Assembly: GCF_030345095.1 (NCBI RefSeq)
Contig: NZ_CP128360.1
Location: 6,758,001 to 6,822,000 of the forward strand
Length of the DNA stretch: 64,000 bases
DNA from: Solwaraspora sp. WMMA2056
Lineage (GTDB): Bacteria > Actinomycetota > Actinomycetes > Mycobacteriales > Micromonosporaceae
Direction: 5' to 3'
The notes below the pieces were generated by a model. That model did no database searches. It saw only the letters and a program-made list of their open reading frames with translations, and was not told the origin of the DNA. Of this stretch, positions 45,285-54,813 are shown in pieces (the first letter of the stretch is position 1; every line of letters starts with the position of its first letter). The position numbers and the translations under genes are program-made.

Positions 45285-45782
45285 GTGCGCATCCGATTCG
45301 ACGTCCCGGCCGATCCCGACTATCCGGGCAGGGCGGCCGCCGCGCTCAGCCGGGTGCGGCTGGCCAAGTACGGCTACATCGGCGCGGGCCTGGCGGCGAC
45401 CGGGGTGGCCGCTTTCGTCGCCGCCCGGGAGTACGGCTGGGGCGAGCAGTTCTCGCTGCTGTGGATGTCGCTGGTCACCGCCGGCGTGCTGTCGATGCTG
45501 TACGGGCCGTGGGTGCGCTCACGGGCCCGGCGCCGGTCCAGCGAGTACGCGGTCGACGGCGGCTACGACATCACCGACGACACCATCACGATGCGCAGCG
45601 GTTCGGAGTTCAGCGACATCGCCTGGAACGCGGTCAGCCAGGTCCGCGACACCCCCGGCTTCTGGATCGTGTACGTGGGCCGGATGCCGGCGACGGTGAT
45701 CCCCCGCGAGTTGATGTCCGCCGACGACGTCGAGACGTTGCGTGACTTCATGACCAGGCGCGGCCTGCTCCAGGTCCAGTAA
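45285..45782 (+). CDS. YcxB-like domain membrane protein
   Basis: 165 residues. Two hydrophobic helices (YIGAGLAATGVAAFVAA and FSLLWMSLVTAGVLSMLYG), then a cytosolic C-terminal YcxB-like domain: YDITDDTITMRSGSEFSDIAWNAVSQVRDTPGFWIVYVGRMPATVIPRELM. GTG start at 45285. Stands alone, about 100 bp after the CPBP gene and on the same strand. Function unknown. Confidence 0.8.
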   Translation: MRIRFDVPADPDYPGRAAAALSRVRLAKYGYIGAGLAATGVAAFVAAREYGWGEQFSLLWMSLVTAGVLSMLYGPWVRSRARRRSSEYAVDGGYDITDDTITMRSGSEFSDIAWNAVSQVRDTPGFWIVYVGRMPATVIPRELMSADDVETLRDFMTRRGLLQVQ

Positions 45783-45863
45783 GGACAGTTTCAGCCTCCA
45801 CCCGAGCGCCCGGTACGCACCGCGAGCGCGCGGTCAGGCGCGCCCAGGACTACCGACAGCAAA

Positions 45864-45878
45864 CGACAACCGTTATCA
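45864..45878. promoter_or_regulatory. Zur-like palindrome in front of the biosynthetic operon
   Basis: CGACAACCGTTATCA (reverse TGATAACGGTTGTCG) has the 7-1-7 layout of actinobacterial Zur boxes, with two mismatched arm pairs. It overlaps a TATCAT that could be the -10, 34 bp before the first gene. If real, zinc would repress the ten-gene operon. Confidence 0.35.
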
Positions 45879-45911
45879 TAACCACGCCTGTTTCCCAGGG
45901 AGGAGGCGCCG

Positions 45912-47222
45912 ATGGCGCACGTGTTGCTGGTGGAGAGCTGGGTCGGAGCGATGAGCCACCTGCTGCCCAGGGCGGTGCTGGAGGCCGGCCACCGGTTCAC
46001 CTTCCTGACCCGGGACCTGCACCACTACCTACGTGGCGCGCCGGCCGGGGGTGCGCATCCGCTGCTCGCCGCGCACAACGTGCTCACCGCCGAGACCAAT
46101 GACCTGCCCAACCTGCTGGAGCACGCGGGCCGGCTGCACCAGGCGCTGCGTTTCGACGGCGTGCTCACCTCCTGCGACTACTACCTCGACACCGCCGCCT
46201 GCCTGGCCACCCACCTGGGTCTGCCGGGCGCGGACCCGGAAGCGGTGCGCCGCGCGTACCGGAAGGACCTCGCCCGGGCGGCGATGGACGTTGCCGGCGT
46301 GCCGCAACCCCGGTACGCGCTGGCGGAAAGCTGGTCCGCCATGTCGCAGGCGGCCCGGGAGCTGGGTTTCCCCCTGGTGGTCAAACCGGTGGACCTTTGC
46401 GCCGGCATGTACGTGCGCGAAGTCGCCGACGAGGCCGGGCTGCGGGCGGCGTTCGACGCTCTCGCCGGGTTCCCGGTCAACGCCCGACGCCAGCCCCGGG
46501 TGCCGACGGTGCTGCTGGAGGAGCTGCTGTCCGGCCCGGAGGTGAGCGTGGAAACGGTCACCGTGGACGGGGACACGACGGTCGTCGGGGTGACCGACAA
46601 GAGCCTCGGTGGTGCCTCAGGGTTCGTCGAGACCGGGCACATGTTCCCGGCGGTGCTCGACCCGGCGACCGCCCGCCGGGCCGGTGAGGTGGCGGTGGCC
46701 GCGCTGACGGCGGTCGGTCTGGACCGCGGGGTCGCCCACACCGAGCTGCGGTTGACACCGTCCGGGCCCCGGGTGGTGGAGATCAACCCCCGGCCGGCCG
46801 GCAACCAGATCACCGAGCTGGTACGCCGGGTCACCGGCATCGACCTGCCCATGGTGTACGCGCAGCTGGCGCTCGGTGAAGACCCCGACCTCACCGCGAC
46901 CGACACCGGCGTACGCAGTGCGGCGATCGCGTTCGTGCTGCCGCCGCGCCCCGGTGTCGTCGCCCGGATCGACGGGACGCGGGCCTGGCAGGCGGACCCA
47001 CGGGTCGTCGACTGGTCGGTGAAACCCGAAGGCCACCGAGCCGGTGACGCCAGCAGCAACAACGGCTACCTGGGCCACGTGATGGTCGTCGACACCGCAG
47101 GAGCCGGCGCGCGGACCACCGCCGACGGCCTGGCCGCACAGGTACGCGTCGGATACGTCGACGAGGACAGTGCCACCGACCGGTTGCGGTCCGCCGACGA
47201 GCCGGCCGGAGCCGCCGTATGA
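45912..47222 (+). CDS. ATP-grasp ligase
   Basis: 436 residues. N-terminal pre-ATP-grasp domain (MAHVLLVESWVGAMSHLLPRAVLEAGHRFTFLTRD), ATP-grasp core at about 115-310 (FPLVVKPVDLCAGMYV for ATP, PTVLLEELLSGPEVSVETV, and the metal motif VVEINPRPAGNQITELV), and a C-terminal cap. It would join a carboxylate to an amine via an acyl phosphate, like the L-amino-acid ligases. GGAGGAGG before the ATG gives strong initiation. First gene of a ten-gene operon; the next gene overlaps its stop. Confidence 0.9.
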   Translation: MAHVLLVESWVGAMSHLLPRAVLEAGHRFTFLTRDLHHYLRGAPAGGAHPLLAAHNVLTAETNDLPNLLEHAGRLHQALRFDGVLTSCDYYLDTAACLATHLGLPGADPEAVRRAYRKDLARAAMDVAGVPQPRYALAESWSAMSQAARELGFPLVVKPVDLCAGMYVREVADEAGLRAAFDALAGFPVNARRQPRVPTVLLEELLSGPEVSVETVTVDGDTTVVGVTDKSLGGASGFVETGHMFPAVLDPATARRAGEVAVAALTAVGLDRGVAHTELRLTPSGPRVVEINPRPAGNQITELVRRVTGIDLPMVYAQLALGEDPDLTATDTGVRSAAIAFVLPPRPGVVARIDGTRAWQADPRVVDWSVKPEGHRAGDASSNNGYLGHVMVVDTAGAGARTTADGLAAQVRVGYVDEDSATDRLRSADEPAGAAV

Positions 47223-48073
47223 CGGCGTCCACCGCCGGCAGTTCGGCAACGTCCGTGTCGCCGGCCCGGCCGGCGTACCGGTCCCTCGCCGCGCTGATCG
47301 ACGCGGTACGGGTCGGACGCCACGGGGCGGACCCGACCCGCCGACAGGTCAGCGTGGGGTTCGTGACCAGGCAGGGCGCGCGGCACGCGACCCGGCTGCG
47401 GGGTTACCGCAACGAGGTGCTGAGCCTGCGGGTCGACGCGGCGGTCGGTTCCTGCGCGGTCGAGCCCGGCGAGCTGCCCGACGAGGTCGTCTACGACTGC
47501 GTCGGTGCCACGGTCGCCGACCTGCTCGCGCATCCGCTGCTGCCGGTGCGGGTGGCCGCGCTGGACGCGTACCTGATGGCGCAGCGGCCGCACGCCGACG
47601 CGGCGGACGCGGCGGTCACCGTGCCCGCCGGTAGCTCGCTGGCCAAGTCGCAGGCCCGGGCCGCCGCCGTGGTCGACCTGCTGCCGGCGACCAGCGGCAC
47701 GGTCCTGGTCGTCGGGGTGGTGAACTCGCTGCTGGCCGGGCTCCGGACCGCCGGACGGCGGTATCTGCCGTGCGACCTGGCCGGCGGCCGTACCGAATGG
47801 GACGAGCCGTGCCTGCCCGACGCGACGGCGCTGCTGGACCGGTGCGACGCGATCCTCGCCTCGGGGATGACACTCGGCAACGGCACGTTCGAGCCGCTCC
47901 TGACCCACGCCGCCACCGAGGGCAAGCCGTTCGTGGCGTTCGCGCAGACCGGCAGCGCGGTGTTGCCGTGGTTCATCGGAGCCGGGCTGACGGCGGTGTC
48001 AGCCGAGCCGTACCCGTTCTTCTGGCTCGACGGCGGCCCGACGAACCTGTACCGGTACGGGGTGTCCGGGTGA
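47219..48073 (+). CDS. DUF364/DUF4213-type Rossmann protein
   Basis: 284 residues related to the family labelled putative heavy-metal chelation. N-terminal DUF4213-like part (RQVSVGFVTRQGARHATRLRGYRNEVL), then a Rossmann-like DUF364 domain (VLVVGVVNSLLAGLRTAGRRYLPCDL, DAILASGMTLGNGTFEPLL, GKPFVAFAQTGSAVLPWFIGAGL). The metal-chelation label is historical and no metal site is certain. ATG overlaps the stop of the ATP-grasp gene (ATGA). Its presence in a small-molecule operon supports a biosynthetic role. Confidence 0.8.
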   Translation: MTASTAGSSATSVSPARPAYRSLAALIDAVRVGRHGADPTRRQVSVGFVTRQGARHATRLRGYRNEVLSLRVDAAVGSCAVEPGELPDEVVYDCVGATVADLLAHPLLPVRVAALDAYLMAQRPHADAADAAVTVPAGSSLAKSQARAAAVVDLLPATSGTVLVVGVVNSLLAGLRTAGRRYLPCDLAGGRTEWDEPCLPDATALLDRCDAILASGMTLGNGTFEPLLTHAATEGKPFVAFAQTGSAVLPWFIGAGLTAVSAEPYPFFWLDGGPTNLYRYGVSG

Positions 48074-49122
48074 GCGCGCCGCAGCTGCTGAACCTGGTGG
48101 GGCACACCCCGCTGATCTACGTCGAAGCGCCGCTGCCACACCCGCACGGTGGCTTCTGGGCGAAGGTCGAGTCCGCCGCGCCGGGTGGGATGAAGGCCCG
48201 CGCGGCGGTGGCGATGCTGGCCGGTGCGCGACGGCGCGGCGAGCTCCGCGACGGCGCACCCGTGGTGGAGTCGACCAGCGGCACCCTCGGCATCGGCCTG
48301 GTGTTCGCCGGGCAGGCCCTCGGCCACCCGGTGGTGCTGGTCGTCGACCGGGAGCTGGAGCCGTCGATGCGGGCGCTGCTGCACGCGTACGGGGCCCAAC
48401 TGGAGGTGGTCGACCGGCCCCATCCGACGGGTGGTTGGCAGCAGGCCCGCCGGGAGCGGCTGACGCAGGTGCTGGCGGCGCTGCCCGGCGCGTACTGGCC
48501 GGACCAGTACCACAACCCCGACAACGTCGCCGGGTACGTGAGCCTCGGTGACGAGATCGCGGCCCAGGTCGACGCGGTGGACGTGCTGGTGTGCAGCGTC
48601 GGCACCGGTGGGCACAGCGCCGGGCTGGCCCGGGCGCTGCGCCGGCACTGGCCGCAGCTGCGCCTGATCGGCGTGGACACCATCGGTTCGACGATCTTCG
48701 GCCAGCCGGCCCGGCGACGGGTTATGCGCGGGCTGGGCAGCAGCATCTATCCGAACAATGTGGACTACCTGGCGTTCGACGAGGTGCACTGGTTGGGCCC
48801 GGCGGAGGCGGTGGACACCTGCCGCAGGCTGGCCCGGACGGCGTTCGTCACCGGCGGGTGGTCCACCGGCGCGGTCGCCCGGGTGGCCGCCTGGACGGCG
48901 CGCACCCAGCCGCAGACACGGGTGCTGACGGTGTTCCCGGACGGCCCGCACCGCTACCTCGGCTCCATCTTCGACGACGGCTGGTGCGCCCGGCACGGGC
49001 TGCTCGGCCCTACCCCGGGACATCCGGTCGAGATACCGCACCCCGGTGCGGTGGAGGTCACCCGGTGGAGCCGCTGCCGGGTGGTCGACGACCCGCTACG
49101 CCACGAACGGGTGCCGGCGTGA
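48070..49122 (+). CDS. PLP-dependent cysteine-synthase-like enzyme
   Basis: 350 residues of the fold II PLP family (cysteine synthase, SbnA and similar). PLP lysine by motif: K42 in APGGMKARAAVAML, where the common form is SVKDR; substrate-carboxylate loop ESTSGTLG near 71; PLP-phosphate loop CSVGTGGHSAG near 175. In metallophore pathways relatives make beta-substituted alanine units such as N-(amino-carboxyethyl)glutamate or 2,3-diaminopropionate precursors; whether this one does so is inference. GTG start overlapping the previous stop (GTGA). Confidence 0.85.
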   Translation: MSAPQLLNLVGHTPLIYVEAPLPHPHGGFWAKVESAAPGGMKARAAVAMLAGARRRGELRDGAPVVESTSGTLGIGLVFAGQALGHPVVLVVDRELEPSMRALLHAYGAQLEVVDRPHPTGGWQQARRERLTQVLAALPGAYWPDQYHNPDNVAGYVSLGDEIAAQVDAVDVLVCSVGTGGHSAGLARALRRHWPQLRLIGVDTIGSTIFGQPARRRVMRGLGSSIYPNNVDYLAFDEVHWLGPAEAVDTCRRLARTAFVTGGWSTGAVARVAAWTARTQPQTRVLTVFPDGPHRYLGSIFDDGWCARHGLLGPTPGHPVEIPHPGAVEVTRWSRCRVVDDPLRHERVPA

Positions 49123-50138
49123 AGCTGTCCTGGCACTCGTACCAGCTGGTGCTGCGCGAGCCGCTGCGGATCTCCCGGTCGGTGATGGCCCATCGCGAAG
49201 CGGTCCGGCTGACCGTCACCCACGACGGGGCCACCGGCCACGGCGAGGTCGTCACCAGCCGCTACTACGGCCTCGACCGGGCCGCGATCGAACGTACCTG
49301 TGCCGGCTGGACCGGCCGGCTCGCCGGCTACCCGGATCCGGTGGCCCTGCGCGGCGAGCTGAACACGTTCGACGGGCCCGCCGGAGTGCTCTCGGCGTTG
49401 GACGCCGCCGTGCACGACCTGCTCGGCCAGGCCCGAAAGCTGCCGGTGCACCGGCTGCTGGCAGCGCCGACGCCGACGCCGGTGGCCACCGCGTACACGA
49501 TCGGGCTGGTGCCGGTCGCGGACGCGGCGGCGACCGCGCGGCGGCTGGTCGCCGCCGGGTTCGCGGTGCTGAAGGTGAAGGCCGGCGCCGCCGACGACGT
49601 GGCCCGGGTCGCGGCGGTACGCGCGGAGGCACCTTCGGCCCGGCTGCTGCTCGACCCCAACGGCGGCTGGTCCGCCGAGCAGGCGGTACGGCGACTCGAC
49701 GCGCTCACCCCGTACCGGATCGACGCCGTCGAGCAACCGATCCCGCCGGGGCGGCCCGACCTGCTGGCCCGGGTGGCCGCCCGCACCGCGATCCCGGTCG
49801 TCGCCGACGAGGACGCCGAGAAGCTGGCTGACCTGGACCGGCTCACCGGCGCGGTCGCCGGGGTCAACGTCAAGCTGGCCAAGTGCGGTGGGATCGCCGC
49901 CGCCACCCGGATCGTCGAGGCGGCCAGGGAACGGGGCCTGGACATCATGCTCGGCTGTCTGGTCGCCAGCACCCTCGGCGTCGCACCGGCCGTGCACCTG
50001 GCCGGCCTCGCCCGCTGGGTCGATCTGGACGGGCACCTGCTGATCGCCGACGACCCGTGGACCGGGATCGGCGGCCACGACGGCGTGCTGCGGCTGACGG
50101 ACGCCCCCGGACTGGGCGTGACAGAGGCGGCGCGGTGA
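49119..50138 (+). CDS. Enolase-superfamily dipeptide epimerase-like enzyme
   Basis: 339 residues. All catalytic elements of the Ala-Glu epimerase group are visible: KxK in VLKVKAG near 150, metal ligands D in LLLDPNGGW, E in VEQP and D in VVADEDAE, and the opposite base K in VNVKLAKCGG. It would epimerise a residue in a dipeptide or N-acylated amino acid, fitting with the ATP-grasp ligase upstream. GTG overlaps the previous stop. Confidence 0.87.
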   Translation: MKLSWHSYQLVLREPLRISRSVMAHREAVRLTVTHDGATGHGEVVTSRYYGLDRAAIERTCAGWTGRLAGYPDPVALRGELNTFDGPAGVLSALDAAVHDLLGQARKLPVHRLLAAPTPTPVATAYTIGLVPVADAAATARRLVAAGFAVLKVKAGAADDVARVAAVRAEAPSARLLLDPNGGWSAEQAVRRLDALTPYRIDAVEQPIPPGRPDLLARVAARTAIPVVADEDAEKLADLDRLTGAVAGVNVKLAKCGGIAAATRIVEAARERGLDIMLGCLVASTLGVAPAVHLAGLARWVDLDGHLLIADDPWTGIGGHDGVLRLTDAPGLGVTEAAR

Positions 50139-51397
50139 GAGCGACCTGGACGACGCTGACCAGCTTCCCGCCGGCGATCCGGCTGCTGGTGGTCAACCAG
50201 CTCGGCGTCAACGTCGGCTTCTACATGCTGCTGCCCTATCTGGCCGGCTACCTGCGTGACGACATCGGCCTGTCGGCCACCCTGGTCGGCCTGGTCCTCG
50301 GCGTGCGCAACCTGAGCCAGCAGGGGCTGTTCCTGGTCGGCGGGTCGGCCGCCGACCGGCTCGGCGCACGCGGCGTGATCATCGCGGGCTGCGGGCTACG
50401 GGCGGTCGGCTTCGCGGTGTTCGCGGTCGGCGGGTCGCTGCCCGCGCTACTGGCCGCCTCGGTGCTGACCGGGCTGGCCGGGGCGCTGTTCAACCCGGCG
50501 GTACGGGCCTACCTCGCCCAGGCCGCACCCGAGCGCCGGGCCGAGGCGTTCGCCCTGTTCAACGTCTTCGCCAGCGCGGGTGCGCTGCTCGGGCCGCTGC
50601 TCGGCAGCGCGCTGCTGCTGGTCGACTTCCGGGCCGCCGCGATCGGCGCGACGGTGGTGTTCGCCGCGCTGACCGTGGCGCAGCTGCTGGTCCTGCCACC
50701 GCACCCGGTGACCAGCAGCGGGCAGAGCGTCGGCCGGGACTGGCGGGAGGCCCTGACCGACGGCCGGTTCCTGGCGTTCACGGTGGCGTTGAGCGCGCTG
50801 TTCGCCCTGCAGACCCAGCTCTACCTGGTGCTGCCGGTGCAGGCCGAGGCCGCCGCCGGCACCGCGCTGGCGGTGGCGGCGCTCTTCGTCGTGTCCACGG
50901 TGGTCACTCTCGTCTGGCAGGTACGGCTGACCGGCTGGCTGCGTCAGCGGTGCAGCCGTGGGGTGTCCATCGCGGCCGGGATGGCGGTGGCCGGTCTCGG
51001 TTTCCTGCTGCCGCTGCTGCCGGCGGCCGGCCCGCCGCCGGTGCGGGCGCTGCCGACGCTTGCCGCCGCGCTGGCGCTGGCCGTCGGGGTGATGATGGCG
51101 CAGCCGTTCGTGCTGGAACTGGTGCCCGGCTTCGCCCGCGACGGGCTGACCGGCACCTACTTCGGGGTGTTCTACCTCGCCTCGGGGGTCGTGGCGGCAC
51201 TGGCCACCACCGCCGTCGGCCGGTTCATGCAGACCGGCGGCCAGCCGGACGGGGCGGCACCGGGCGTACCCGCCGGGGCGTGGCTGCTCTGCGCCGGGCT
51301 GGGCCTGGCCTCCGGCGCCGCCGTGTGGCTGCTGCACCGAGGGGGCCTGCTCACCCCACGAACGGTGCCGGCCGTTGCCGGAAAGGCGGCCCGGTGA
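50135..51397 (+). CDS. MFS transporter, probable exporter of the cluster product
   Basis: 420 residues, 12 transmembrane segments. MFS loop motif GGSAADRLGARGVII near residue 70 and the repeat GARNL-type second helix are present; the central cytosolic loop is short. GTG overlaps the epimerase stop (GTGA), so it is in the same operon, and in such clusters an MFS protein usually secretes the finished molecule. Direction of transport is inferred from context. Confidence 0.87.
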   Translation: MRATWTTLTSFPPAIRLLVVNQLGVNVGFYMLLPYLAGYLRDDIGLSATLVGLVLGVRNLSQQGLFLVGGSAADRLGARGVIIAGCGLRAVGFAVFAVGGSLPALLAASVLTGLAGALFNPAVRAYLAQAAPERRAEAFALFNVFASAGALLGPLLGSALLLVDFRAAAIGATVVFAALTVAQLLVLPPHPVTSSGQSVGRDWREALTDGRFLAFTVALSALFALQTQLYLVLPVQAEAAAGTALAVAALFVVSTVVTLVWQVRLTGWLRQRCSRGVSIAAGMAVAGLGFLLPLLPAAGPPPVRALPTLAAALALAVGVMMAQPFVLELVPGFARDGLTGTYFGVFYLASGVVAALATTAVGRFMQTGGQPDGAAPGVPAGAWLLCAGLGLASGAAVWLLHRGGLLTPRTVPAVAGKAAR

Positions 51398-52263
51398 GCG
51401 AGCCGGTGGTCGGGGGCGAAACACTGGTCACGGGCGGACCGGTGGTGACGGGCGGACCGGTGGTGACGGGCGGAAACCTGCTCACCGACAACCCGCAGCT
51501 GTACGAGGCCCAGTTCCCCGACCCGCAGCACCGGGCGGCGACGTTCGTGGCCGACCTGGTCGACCGGTTCGCGCCCGGCCCGCCCGGCCGGCGGCTGCTC
51601 GACCTCGGCTGCGGCACCGGCCGCGACGCCGGACACCTCGCCGGCATCGGCTACGACGTCACCGGGCTGGATCTGTCCACCCGGATGCTGGCGTACGCCC
51701 GCCGCCGCCACGGGCGGGTCCGGTTCGTCGAAGGTGATCTGCGTACCTTCGACCTCAGCCACCACTTCGACGTGATCACCTGCCTGGACAGCGCGCTGCT
51801 GTACTGCCACGACAACGCCGACCTGGCCGCCGCGCTGGCCACCTGCCGGCGGCACCTGGCCCCCGGTGGGCTGCTCGTCGCCGAGATGCGCAACGGCGCG
51901 TACTTCCTCGGCAACACCGACCTGCTCGACGGGCCCAGCATCCGGTCGGTGCGCTGGCAGGGCGTCACCTACACGTCCCGTACCACCTTGTGGATCGACG
52001 CCGCCGCGCAGCTGCTGCGCCGCCGCCGGGTGTGGACCTGGCCAAGCGCCGAACAGGAACTGGTGCAGACCTCCGCGTGGCGGCTGCTCTTCCCGCAGGA
52101 GCTGCGCCACCTGCTGGACCGCGCCGGGTTCGACGTCCTCGCCCTGTTCGACTCCCCCGGCCCGCGTACCGAACCGCCCTGGCATCCCGGCGCCGAGCTG
52201 GCGACCGGCCTACGCGGCGACCGCCTGCACCTGGTCGCCCGCCGCCGCGACGACGCGGCCTGA
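51394..52263 (+). CDS. Class I SAM-dependent methyltransferase
   Basis: 289 residues. SAM loop LLDLGCGTGRDAGHLAGIGYDVTGLDLS near residue 68, then motif II-like FDVITCLDSALLYC and LAPGGLLVAEM. The first 35 residues are an odd low-complexity tail encoded by an 18-bp tandem repeat (VTGGPVVTGGPV). Probably N- or O-methylates the cluster product. GTG overlaps the MFS stop. Confidence 0.88.
   Translation: MSEPVVGGETLVTGGPVVTGGPVVTGGNLLTDNPQLYEAQFPDPQHRAATFVADLVDRFAPGPPGRRLLDLGCGTGRDAGHLAGIGYDVTGLDLSTRMLAYARRRHGRVRFVEGDLRTFDLSHHFDVITCLDSALLYCHDNADLAAALATCRRHLAPGGLLVAEMRNGAYFLGNTDLLDGPSIRSVRWQGVTYTSRTTLWIDAAAQLLRRRRVWTWPSAEQELVQTSAWRLLFPQELRHLLDRAGFDVLALFDSPGPRTEPPWHPGAELATGLRGDRLHLVARRRDDAA
51432..51474 (+). 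repeat. 18-bp tandem repeat in the methyltransferase gene
   Basis: The unit GGGCGGACCGGTGGTGAC occurs twice in full (51432, 51450) and a third time in part. It is in frame and adds VTGGPV units to the N-terminus, so copy number can change without breaking the gene. Confidence 0.85.
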
Positions 52264-52303
52264 AATCCCCGCTGAAAATCCCCGTTGGAAGGAAAGAACT
52301 GAC

Positions 52304-53866
52304 ATGTCAACTGCTGCCCGACTACGTCGCCGAACATTGCTCGGCGGCGGTGCCGCCGTGACCGCCGCGCTCCTCGCCGGTTGCGGCGACGACACCCCCG
52401 CCGGTTCCGACAACGCCGCAGGTTCCGCCACCCCGAAGCGGGGCGGCCGGCTGCGGGTCGCGTTCGCCGGTGGCGGTGCCACCGAGAGCCTCGACCCGCA
52501 CCTGGCGAACCTGTTCAACGAGGCGTCCCGGGCCAAGGCGATCTTCGACAAGCTCGCCGACTACGGCCCGGACGTGTCGATCCAGCCCCGGCTCGCACTG
52601 AGCTGGGAGCCCAACGCCGACCTCACCCGCTGGCGGGTGCCGCTGCGCGAGGCGACCTTCCACGACGGCCGGCCGGTGCGGGCCGCCGACGTACTGGCCA
52701 GCTACGCCCGGATCACCGACCCGGACCAGGCTTTCCGCGCCAAGGCCAGCCTGTCCCTGATCGATCTGCGGGCGAGCCGGGCCGTCGACGACCGTACGGT
52801 CGAGTTCGCGCTGACCCGTCCGTTCGCCGAGTTCGGCAACGTGCTCGCCGCGTTCGGCGCGTACATCGTGCCCGAGGGAAGCGAATCGTTCGACCGGCCG
52901 ATCGGCTCCGGACCGTTCACGTTCAGCAGCTTCACCCCCGGCACGTCGCTGCTGCTGGCCCGGTACCCGGACTACTGGGACGGCGCCTCGCACCTCGACG
53001 AGCTGGAGTACGTGATCGCCAACGAGGAGTCGGCCAGGATCAACGCGCTGCTCGCCGGGCAGGTCGACTACGCGCACGACATCAGCCCCACCACGGCCCG
53101 CAGCTACGCCGCCGACGAACGGATCGCCATCACCCGGATGGCCAACAGCGGCCTACAGGGTTTCACCATGAAGCTGGACCGGCCTCCGTTCGACAACCGG
53201 GACCTGCGGGAGGCGATGTTCCTGCTCACCGACCGGCAGCAGCTCGTCGAGACGGTCCTGTCCGGTTCCGGGCAGGTCGGCAACGACCTGTTCGGCAAGG
53301 GCTACCAGTACTACGCCGACGACATCCCGCAACGCGAACCCGACCTCGACCGGGCCCGGGCGCTCATCGACCGGGCCGGCGCAGGCGGCCTGCGGATCCC
53401 GCTGGACACCGCGCCGGTGGCCGCCGGGTTCGTCGAGGCGGCCAGCGTCTTCGCCGACCAGGCCCGCGCGGTCGGGCTGAACGTCGAACCGGTGCAGCGA
53501 AACAAGGACACGTACTGGCGGGAGGTGCTCGACAACGGAGTGATGGCCTGCTTCCGCTCCGGTGCCATGCCGATCGAGACCCACATCTCGCAGCGGCTGC
53601 TGAGCACCTCCACGACGAATGCCACCAAGTGGACGCGGCCCGAGTTCGACGAGCTCTACGCCACCGCCGTCTCCTCGGCCGACGAGGCGGGCCGGCGGCA
53701 GGCGTACGGCGACATGCAGCGGATGCTGCACGCCGAGGGCGGGCTGCTGGTGTGGGGCTTCGCCGACTTCCTCGTCGCCACCACGCCCCGGGTCGGCGGC
53801 GTGTCCGCCGAGGCACCCGCCAACACCCTCGACTGGGCCCGCTTCGACAAGGTGTGGCTGGCTTGA
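52304..53866 (+). CDS. Family 5 (peptide/nickel-type) substrate-binding lipoprotein
   Basis: 520 residues. Tat-type lipoprotein signal: RRRTLLGGGAAVTAALLAGC, with the lipidated Cys at 27. The SBP_bac_5 core follows (RLRVAFAGGGATESLDPHL, FHDGRPVRAADVLASYARITDP, IGSGPFTFSSFTPGTSLLLARYPDYW). In the operon it would bind the re-imported product, perhaps as a metal complex, rather than ordinary peptides; family members bind peptides, nickel or opine-type metallophores. GGAAGGA 11 nt before the ATG; 40-bp gap after the methyltransferase gene. Confidence 0.9.
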   Translation: MSTAARLRRRTLLGGGAAVTAALLAGCGDDTPAGSDNAAGSATPKRGGRLRVAFAGGGATESLDPHLANLFNEASRAKAIFDKLADYGPDVSIQPRLALSWEPNADLTRWRVPLREATFHDGRPVRAADVLASYARITDPDQAFRAKASLSLIDLRASRAVDDRTVEFALTRPFAEFGNVLAAFGAYIVPEGSESFDRPIGSGPFTFSSFTPGTSLLLARYPDYWDGASHLDELEYVIANEESARINALLAGQVDYAHDISPTTARSYAADERIAITRMANSGLQGFTMKLDRPPFDNRDLREAMFLLTDRQQLVETVLSGSGQVGNDLFGKGYQYYADDIPQREPDLDRARALIDRAGAGGLRIPLDTAPVAAGFVEAASVFADQARAVGLNVEPVQRNKDTYWREVLDNGVMACFRSGAMPIETHISQRLLSTSTTNATKWTRPEFDELYATAVSSADEAGRRQAYGDMQRMLHAEGGLLVWGFADFLVATTPRVGGVSAEAPANTLDWARFDKVWLA

Positions 53867-54813
53867 GCCTGGCCCGCTACACCGTACGGCGGCTACTGCT
53901 CGGCGTCGGGCAGGTCGCCGGCATCACCACCATCGTGTTCGTGCTCACCGAGGCGCTGCCCGGTGACGCGGCGGTGGTGATCGCCGGTGACCAGCCCGAC
54001 CCGGAGCGGATCGCACTGATCCGCGAACAGCTCGACCTCGACCAGCCGCCCTGGCAGCGGTACCTCGACTGGCTCGCCGGGCTGCTGCACGGAGACTTCG
54101 GCGTATCGCTGATCTCCCAACGGCCGGTCCTGGACATGATCGTCGGCAGTGCCGCCGCGACCGTACTGCTGGCCGCCGCGACGCTGCTCGTCCTCGTCCC
54201 GCTCGCGATCGGCCTCGGCATGCTCGCCGCCCGACACGAAGGCGGCCGGCTCGACCGCGCCATCAGCGCCGTCGCCGTCGGTCTCTACGCCGTGCCGGAG
54301 TTCGCCCTGGCCATCCTGCTGGTCGCGGTCTTCGGCGTACAGCTGGGCTGGTTTCCGCCGACCGCCGTCGGCACCGGCCCCAACCTGCTCACCCAGCCGG
54401 CCGTGCTGGTCCTGCCGCTGCTGGTGCTGCTGGCCCGACCGATCTGCTCACTCAGCCGGCTGACCCGCGCCGGCATGGTCGACGCGCTGCGGTCCGAGTA
54501 CGTCGCCCACGCCCGCCGGCTCGGCCTCGGCACCGGTCGGCGGTGGCTGGCCCACGCGCTGCCCACCGCCGCCGCCCCGGTCGTGCAGCAGCTCGCGCGT
54601 ACCACCGACTGGCTGCTCGGCGGCGTCATCGTCGTCGAGGCCGTCTTCGTCATCCCCGGCCTGGGCACCGCCCTGGTCGACGCGGTCGCCGCCCGCGACA
54701 TCCCCACGGTCCAAGGGCTGTGCGTGATCGTGGCGGTCACCACCGTGGTCGTGAACCTGGTCGCCGACCTCGTCGCGTTCCGGCTCGCCCCGCGCACGGC
54801 CGGTGCCCGATGA
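53863..54813 (+). CDS. ABC transporter permease, DppB/OppB type; TTG start
   Basis: 316 residues, six transmembrane segments. N-terminal YTVRRLLLGVGQVAGITTIVFVLTEALPGDAA and the loop LDQPPWQRYLDWLAGLLHGDFGVSL are family hallmarks; the EAA loop reads YVAHARRLGLGTGRRWLAHALP. The TTG start overlaps the stop of the binding protein (TTGA), which fixes it. Forms the membrane channel with the permease part of the next protein. Confidence 0.9.
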   Translation: MSLARYTVRRLLLGVGQVAGITTIVFVLTEALPGDAAVVIAGDQPDPERIALIREQLDLDQPPWQRYLDWLAGLLHGDFGVSLISQRPVLDMIVGSAAATVLLAAATLLVLVPLAIGLGMLAARHEGGRLDRAISAVAVGLYAVPEFALAILLVAVFGVQLGWFPPTAVGTGPNLLTQPAVLVLPLLVLLARPICSLSRLTRAGMVDALRSEYVAHARRLGLGTGRRWLAHALPTAAAPVVQQLARTTDWLLGGVIVVEAVFVIPGLGTALVDAVAARDIPTVQGLCVIVAVTTVVVNLVADLVAFRLAPRTAGAR

